The notes under the pieces: generated by a model
Told to the model about the DNA's origin: nothing
The model's database searches: none
What the model saw: the letters and a program-made list of their open reading frames with translations, nothing else
Made by a program: the position numbers and the translations under genes
DNA from: Eggerthellales bacterium UBA948
GTDB lineage: Bacteria; Actinomycetota; Coriobacteriia; Coriobacteriales; UBA8131
Length of the DNA stretch: 9,418 nt
Direction of reading: 5' to 3'
NCBI GenBank assembly: GCA_002293265.1
Contig: DBCW01000153.1
Location: 1-9,418 of the forward strand
Part shown: positions 5,880 through 9,418 of the stretch, in pieces
How the letters are laid out: each line of letters starts with the position of its first letter
How positions within the stretch are numbered: position 1 is the stretch's first letter

Positions 5880-6221
5880 ATGGCTACTTATAAACAGCCA
5901 TGTATCCATTGCGGGGAGTTTGTAGAGCGCGATGCTCGACTTTGCCCGAGATGTCAAAGTAGAAGTCCGTTTGGATATCAATGTCCTAGCTGCCTAAAGC
6001 CGGTTGAAAAAGGGCAAGCGATTTGTTCAGGCTGCGGACGTTCGCTGTATGTGCTATGTCCCAATTGCGGAAGCGAAACCTTTGCAGCCGAGCGTTGTGA
6101 TGTCTGCGGACAGGGGATGATGATTCAGTGCACAAACCCACGTTGCGGCGAGTTGCAGTTCTTTGAGAACACTACGTGTACCGCCTGCGGCAAGAAAATC
6201 AAGATAAAAGACAGGAGGTAG
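5880..6221 (+). CDS. Protein made almost wholly of four zinc ribbons
   Basis: From ATG 5880 this is a 113-residue protein with little outside its metal sites. Cys pairs are at 8/11 with 22/25, 35/38 with 49/52, 60/63 with 73/76, and 84/89 with 100/103. That gives four Cys4 ribbons, arranged as two double-zinc-ribbon units. The last opens with CTNPRC, a longer 4-residue knuckle. Two starts are possible: ATG 5880 follows the previous stop by 1 nt and has AGG 9 nt upstream, while ATG 5871 would overlap the previous gene by 8 nt. Either would be coupled to it. The basic tail (KKIKIKDRR) could touch nucleic acid or phospholipid. With no enzymatic residues it is probably an adaptor or scaffold. The start is uncertain by three codons. 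Confidence 0.82.
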   Translation: MATYKQPCIHCGEFVERDARLCPRCQSRSPFGYQCPSCLKPVEKGQAICSGCGRSLYVLCPNCGSETFAAERCDVCGQGMMIQCTNPRCGELQFFENTTCTACGKKIKIKDRR

Positions 6222-6227
6222 CAAGCC

Positions 6228-6998
6228 ATGCTACAGGCATTCACCAGAAACTATCAGGACAACAGCACGGAGGCAGGTTTTGAGTTCACCTTCTTCTGCG
6301 ATGTCTGCCAAGACGGTTATCGTTCAAGCTTCATTGAAAGCAGCACCTACAAGAAGAAAGGTTTACTGCAAGGGATCGGACAGGGTGCCAGTATCCTCGG
6401 CTCACTGGTAGGTGGTCGTGCCAGCACACTGGGCTACGGAGCCGACCGCGCAACAGACGTACTCTCACGCAACTTTGAAGGAAGAAGCCCCGAGTGGCTC
6501 AAAGAGCACGAACAAGCCTTCGAGCGTTGTCAAAACGAGGCAAGACAACACTTTCATCGTTGCCCTAACTGCAACAGCTACGTGTGCGACCATTGCTGGA
6601 ATGAAGACACTGGGCTCTGTACAAAATGTGCCCCGAGACAAGAGGTCTACGTAGCGCAAGCCCATGCCGCTGCCATGCAACGAAACATTGACGAAGCAGG
6701 ACAGAGCGCCACGGTCTGGCAAGGAGAGATAGAGAGCAAGACGACCATCTGCCCCTCCTGCGGAAAACCCGCCGGTTCGGGCAAGTTTTGCAACAACTGC
6801 GGAGCTTCGATGGAGCTTAAAGAGTGTCCCAACTGCGGAGCAAAAAACGCGCAGGCGGTGCGCTTTTGCAATAACTGTGGAGCAAATCTCGAACAAGCGG
6901 CTGCTCCGCCTCCTCCCCCGAGCGGGCTTTGTGCAGGCTGCGGCACGCAAAACCAACCGGGCACCAAGTTCTGCGGTGGCTGCGGTAACAAACTTTGA
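6228..6998 (+). CDS. Multi-domain zinc-finger protein with Gly-rich centre and three zinc ribbons
   Basis: This 256-residue protein has AGGAGG about 10 nt before ATG 6228. In order it has 'FTFFCDVC' (Cys24/27), a Gly-rich hydrophobic stretch (about 45-72, LLQGIGQGASILGSLVGG) that could bind membrane, and a treble-clef-like block (Cys112/115, 120/123, 131/134). An Ala/Gln-rich helix (142-170) follows, then three Cys4 ribbons at 175/178-188/191, 200/203-214/217 and 235/238-249/252. A Pro run (227-231) links the last two. The N-terminal half is paralogous to the 98-residue protein encoded at 5053. The start lies 6 nt after the preceding gene and the stop overlaps a TTG of the next ORF, consistent with one operon. 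I know of no enzymatic activity for this architecture; oligomeric or membrane-tethered scaffolding is inferred. Confidence 0.85.
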   Translation: MLQAFTRNYQDNSTEAGFEFTFFCDVCQDGYRSSFIESSTYKKKGLLQGIGQGASILGSLVGGRASTLGYGADRATDVLSRNFEGRSPEWLKEHEQAFERCQNEARQHFHRCPNCNSYVCDHCWNEDTGLCTKCAPRQEVYVAQAHAAAMQRNIDEAGQSATVWQGEIESKTTICPSCGKPAGSGKFCNNCGASMELKECPNCGAKNAQAVRFCNNCGANLEQAAAPPPPPSGLCAGCGTQNQPGTKFCGGCGNKL

Positions 6999-7012
6999 TA
7001 GGAGAAACGACT

Positions 7013-7729
7013 ATGGGAGCTACAATCATCTGCGCTGCTTGTGGGCAAACAAACCCTGACATCATGAAGTTTTGTGGTGGGTGCGGGGCAAAGCTGGAAG
7101 CGCCGAAAGCAGAGAGTGCCTGTTCCTCGTGCGGATATGAGAATCCCGCTGAGAACAAGTTTTGTGGAGAGTGCGGAGCAAAACTTGAGGCTGCTCCTGC
7201 CTCCGAGCAAAAAGAGCAGACCTGTCCGTCATGTGGCGCAAAACCCTCTCCCGGTGTGAAGTTCTGTCAGGAGTGTGGCGCAAAAATAGGTGAAACCCTA
7301 ACTGAAACGCTGACTGAGGAAAAGACGGAAATGAAACTCGGTGAGGTAGTCATGCTTGACCCTAAGTTCCAAGATTTCAGCATAAAGATTGAGGGCGGCA
7401 AGCATTTAGGTCAAGAGAATTCGCCGCAGTACCACTTCGATGAATGGCTTACTTTCAAACTTCCTGCCAGCCTTGACCCCAACAGCGGCGACCATGAAGC
7501 TTCAATATATGCAATCAAACATGCCGAAACTTATAAGGGCAATTACGAAAATGACTGCATGTCTCATACAAACTTAAAGGCGGTTTCATGGTCGCCACGA
7601 TTCGGAACAGACGTGCAGTTTTATCTGAACGCCGCAGATTGTCTAGATGGTCTGTATGATTTTGTGCTCACCTTCGACGATAAGCCAGTGGCATGTATCA
7701 CGCTAGATTTTGTCTTTGTGGAACGATAG
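7013..7729 (+). CDS. Three zinc ribbons fused to an unrecognised C-terminal beta-rich domain
   Basis: ATG 7013 is preferred because AGGAG lies 8 nt upstream; the in-frame TTG at 6995 has no ribosome site and overlaps the previous stop. The 238-residue product starts with three Cys4 ribbons (Cys7/10-21/24, 37/40-51/54, 71/74-85/88), each with the knuckle motif FCGGCG, FCGEC or FCQEC. An acidic Thr/Glu linker (about 94-106) follows. The C-terminal domain of about 130 residues (108-238) alternates aromatic and hydrophobic residues, as in 'YDFVLTFDDKPVACITLDF', and ends in a beta-type strand. It resembles an Ig- or jelly-roll-like fold, but I do not recognise the family. It is 14 nt after the preceding gene. 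The ribbons probably recruit the domain to the partners encoded next door; its ligand is unknown. Confidence 0.83.
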   Translation: MGATIICAACGQTNPDIMKFCGGCGAKLEAPKAESACSSCGYENPAENKFCGECGAKLEAAPASEQKEQTCPSCGAKPSPGVKFCQECGAKIGETLTETLTEEKTEMKLGEVVMLDPKFQDFSIKIEGGKHLGQENSPQYHFDEWLTFKLPASLDPNSGDHEASIYAIKHAETYKGNYENDCMSHTNLKAVSWSPRFGTDVQFYLNAADCLDGLYDFVLTFDDKPVACITLDFVFVER

Positions 7730-7746
7730 GTTTCACCGTTTTTTTT
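7729..7746 (+). terminator. T8 tract after a very short stem
   Basis: GGT-TTC-ACC (7729-7737) can form a 3-bp stem, extendable to AAC/GTT across an asymmetric loop, followed by eight consecutive T residues (7739-7746). The stem is too weak for a confident terminator. It may act as a partial pause or attenuator between the zinc-ribbon genes and the lipoprotein gene, 45 nt apart. Confidence 0.25.
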
Positions 7747-7774
7747 CAGACCCATGATTGAGGAGAGTGTTGTA

Positions 7775-8359
7775 ATGAAGAAACTGGTTGCTTTTACCCT
7801 AGCTCTGGCCTTGATGCTTTCTCTCGCCGCCTGTGGCGGAGGTAGCGACACGTCGAACAGCGAAAACACCACCCCACCTGCATCGCAAAATGGCAGCGAA
7901 ACAACTGATACGGCATCGAGTAATGAGGGCGATAGTGTTGACTCAAGCACTGTTGAAGGGCGACTTGCCAGAGCAGGTCTGACGTTGGATGACATCAAGC
8001 CAGACACCTTTGCGGAAGCCAGTCTCTACAACTGTGATGAAGACGAGATTGTCATGTACATTACCAACGAAGGCGGTCCGCTTGGTGAGGATGTGATGAA
8101 GCCGCTGGTGATGAAGGTTATCGAAGCCACTGCCGCAGTTGCTGATGACGGGAAATACTGGAATGTGTATTACGGCCTGGGCGAACCAACGGAACTCGAT
8201 TTCAGCGAATCAAACTGGGATGCGTGGAACTTTATCGCACAATGGAGCTATCAAAAGAACAGTCAATGGATTACGGTCACGCTCGGGGTTGTTCCAGCCG
8301 AAGAACCCGACGGACAGGATAATTATGACTATGAGGTATCACTGACGTTCCTTTACTAA
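7775..8359 (+). CDS. Small lipoprotein of unknown function
   Basis: ATG 7775 has AGGAG 9 nt upstream and begins a canonical lipoprotein signal, so it is preferred to ATG 7754. The 194-residue product has a signal peptide with lipobox LAAC and acylatable Cys20. A low-complexity Ser/Thr/Asn/Asp linker follows (about 21-65, containing TSNSENTTPP), typical of surface lipoproteins that must reach beyond the membrane. The C-terminal 125 residues form a compact acidic domain with 'VYYGLGEPTELDFSESNW' and the strand-like end YDYEVSLTFLY. I do not recognise the domain. It is on the same strand as the zinc-ribbon genes and may be their surface-exposed partner. The T8 tract before it leaves open whether it belongs to the same transcript. 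Confidence 0.85.
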   Translation: MKKLVAFTLALALMLSLAACGGGSDTSNSENTTPPASQNGSETTDTASSNEGDSVDSSTVEGRLARAGLTLDDIKPDTFAEASLYNCDEDEIVMYITNEGGPLGEDVMKPLVMKVIEATAAVADDGKYWNVYYGLGEPTELDFSESNWDAWNFIAQWSYQKNSQWITVTLGVVPAEEPDGQDNYDYEVSLTFLY

Positions 8360-8561
8360 AGTACCTCTCAGGAAGTGGGACAGTTTATGCTTTTCCACAG
8401 TGATTCCCCTTAGTCGAAAACCAAAGTTGTGAAGGTAGCACAATTGCGGCAAGGGTACATGCTGTCTATGGTCAGCAAGGCGAGCTGGCCAAGCCATAGG
8501 AATCGGGCACATTGGCACAACCATAGATGCCTTGTTCATAAACAACGAGAAGGTGAATAAG
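8360..8561 (+). other. Intergenic leader with possible alternative hairpins
   Basis: No complete gene is visible in these 202 bases. CTATGG at 8466-8471 can pair with CCATAG at 8494-8499 (reinforced by TCAGC 8472-8476 with GCTGG 8484-8488) or with CCATAG at 8521-8526, giving two mutually exclusive stems shortly before the next ribosome site. The frame of the downstream gene also stays open back to a TAG at 8436-8438 and reads protein-like (AIGIGHIGTTIDALF), but lacks a start codon before TTG 8532. Confidence 0.3.
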
Positions 8562-9311
8562 ATGGATATTTCATCAGTCATGGGTAGTAATACTGCGCAG
8601 GAGAAGGAGCAACCCTTGTTCGAGTACACGGCACAGGCGCTCTCATCTGTGGTAAACGGAGAGGTCAAGCTGACCATTGGAGAGAATGCTCTGGCAGTTG
8701 CTGTCCTCTTTGATGTGGTTGAGCTTGCTTATGCCAAGGTGACCGCTCTCGCCTTTGCCAACTATACCGTTTCCGTAAAGACTACGGAGGGAGATTATGC
8801 TCTCTCCCGCATGGGGCAGTTGGCAGAGCCTTTCTACACTGCGCTTTGCGAAGCCTACAATAAGGCGGTGCTTCGCTCACTTTTCATCAAAGGTAACCCA
8901 CTTCTCACGACAAAAGGTGATTTCAACTTGAGCGAAAGCGAGATGTCGGCTCGTGTCTCTGCTCCCATCCACATCTATGAAAACTGTGTGGTTGCTCTGC
9001 CACCCGATATGCAGGCACGGCGCGTGCCTCTCTGTTTTGTAAACGGCATGGACAAGAGAGACTATGAATTGACCTTGCATCTTGCAGGCGGTGAGAGCTA
9101 TACCTATGCCAAGCTGGGCTATGACACCACACCCTTTGAGATAGCGCTCGAAAAGCAGGTACGCAAGCTCAGGGATAAGTCTTTGCAGGCGGTAAAGGAT
9201 ATAGACCCCTCGCTTTCAACAACGCATGCATCCCAGCTTGCACGTCTTACGGTTGAGGGTGTGGCAGCTCCGTTCGGCGAGCTTACCACCTTGGCTCTAG
9301 CATTTAGGTAG
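8562..9311 (+). CDS. Protein with duplicated PH-like domain, possibly C-terminally truncated
   Basis: ATG 8562 is chosen for AAGGTG 6 nt upstream; TTG 8532 in frame has no ribosome site. The 249-residue product appears to hold two copies of one fold. Copy 1 (about 35-106) runs from IGENALAV through 'YTVSVKTTEGDYALSRMG' to the helix PFYTALCEAYNKA. Copy 2 (about 134-206) runs from IYENCVVA through 'YELTLHLAGGESYTYAKLG' to PFEIALEKQVRKL. Seven strands plus a closing helix is the pattern of bacterial PH-like domains, which bind proteins or lipids. After copy 2, 'LARLTVEGVAAPFGELTTLA' looks like the start of a further segment that ends suddenly at 9311. From memory, related proteins are longer, so the gene may be cut short, but that is not certain. 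It is on the same strand as the zinc-ribbon genes and is probably part of the same system. Confidence 0.75.
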   Translation: MDISSVMGSNTAQEKEQPLFEYTAQALSSVVNGEVKLTIGENALAVAVLFDVVELAYAKVTALAFANYTVSVKTTEGDYALSRMGQLAEPFYTALCEAYNKAVLRSLFIKGNPLLTTKGDFNLSESEMSARVSAPIHIYENCVVALPPDMQARRVPLCFVNGMDKRDYELTLHLAGGESYTYAKLGYDTTPFEIALEKQVRKLRDKSLQAVKDIDPSLSTTHASQLARLTVEGVAAPFGELTTLALAFR

Positions 9312-9418
9312 TAGACCCTTTCGTAAATTTAAGGACACCTGCGTAATGGTAAACTAACAAACTAACAACTAAATAATTTATTGTACAGTAATTATGTAAT
9401 GGACTTTAACCAGTTGGT
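9312..9418. other. AT-rich edge with tandem octamer, no gene
   Basis: Composition changes abruptly after the PH-like gene. AAACTAAC occurs twice in tandem (9351-9366) with a partial third copy. GTAATGG occurs at 9343-9349 and again at 9396-9402. No open reading frame or hairpin with a T-tract is evident. It may be the edge of an inserted element or ordinary intergenic DNA; the window ends before this can be settled. Confidence 0.3.

Noticed and set aside
6465..7210. Two long minus-strand frames (163 and 187 codons) opposite the zinc-ribbon genes
   Set aside because: Repeated TGC/GGC codons of zinc ribbons leave the antisense strand stop-poor. The products are Cys/Ala/Pro-rich artefacts with no ribosome sites.
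6775..7280. Repeated TGCGGAGCAAAA-like DNA as a possible CRISPR or satellite repeat
   Set aside because: The repeats are the coding sequence of successive zinc ribbons, keep the reading frame and vary in sequence and spacing.
8339..8677. 112-codon minus-strand frame across the gap before the PH-like gene
   Set aside because: It overlaps the PH-like gene start and its plus-strand ribosome site; no domain or ribosome site supports it.

Overview
The window looks like an accessory stretch from an anaerobic bacterium, most likely a Coriobacteriia-type actinobacterium or a clostridial Firmicute. The evidence is an Fnr-like regulator beside FixC/FixX electron-transfer sequences, a membrane-bound LuxR-type regulator with a family-1 solute-binding lipoprotein, and a run of zinc-ribbon genes. 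Base composition is mixed: by eye the left half is AT-richer and the zinc-ribbon genes from about 6200 onward are GC-richer. I recognise no rRNA, tRNA, CRISPR array or transposase.

Layout. (1) 1-222 holds no convincing gene. (2) 223-861 (-) is a Crp/Fnr regulator with a cysteine-rich N-terminus. It is divergent from a two-gene unit made of a C-terminal fragment of FixC (997-1272) and an intact FixX ferredoxin (1269-1583), which ends in a hairpin. A 15-bp perfect palindrome lies between the two transcription units. (3) On the minus strand, a solute-binding lipoprotein (start 4748) is followed by a two-TM sensor fused to a LuxR HTH (1679-3313). They look like one operon with an intercistronic hairpin and no permease or ATPase genes nearby. 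A 17-bp palindrome lies upstream of its putative promoter. (4) The divergent intergenic region 4749-5052 carries several palindromes, one of which resembles the palindrome in front of fixC. (5) On the plus strand, five closely packed zinc-ribbon genes (5053-7729) are followed by a lipoprotein (7775-8359) and a protein with two apparent copies of a PH-like fold (8562-9311). The last protein may be cut short, with AT-rich repetitive DNA at the window edge.

How the genes may work together. The Crp/Fnr protein probably senses redox, oxygen or a small ligand and acts on its own promoter and the fix remnant, perhaps also on the 4.9-kb intergenic region. The lipoprotein-LuxR pair reads as a one-component sensing unit: a surface protein captures a ligand and the extracytoplasmic domain of the LuxR protein responds. 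The zinc-ribbon/lipoprotein/PH-like operon is the least understood part. It has no recognisable enzyme, many Cys4 modules, Gly-rich segments that may contact membrane, and a lipoprotein, which suggests a scaffold or envelope-associated assembly of unknown function.
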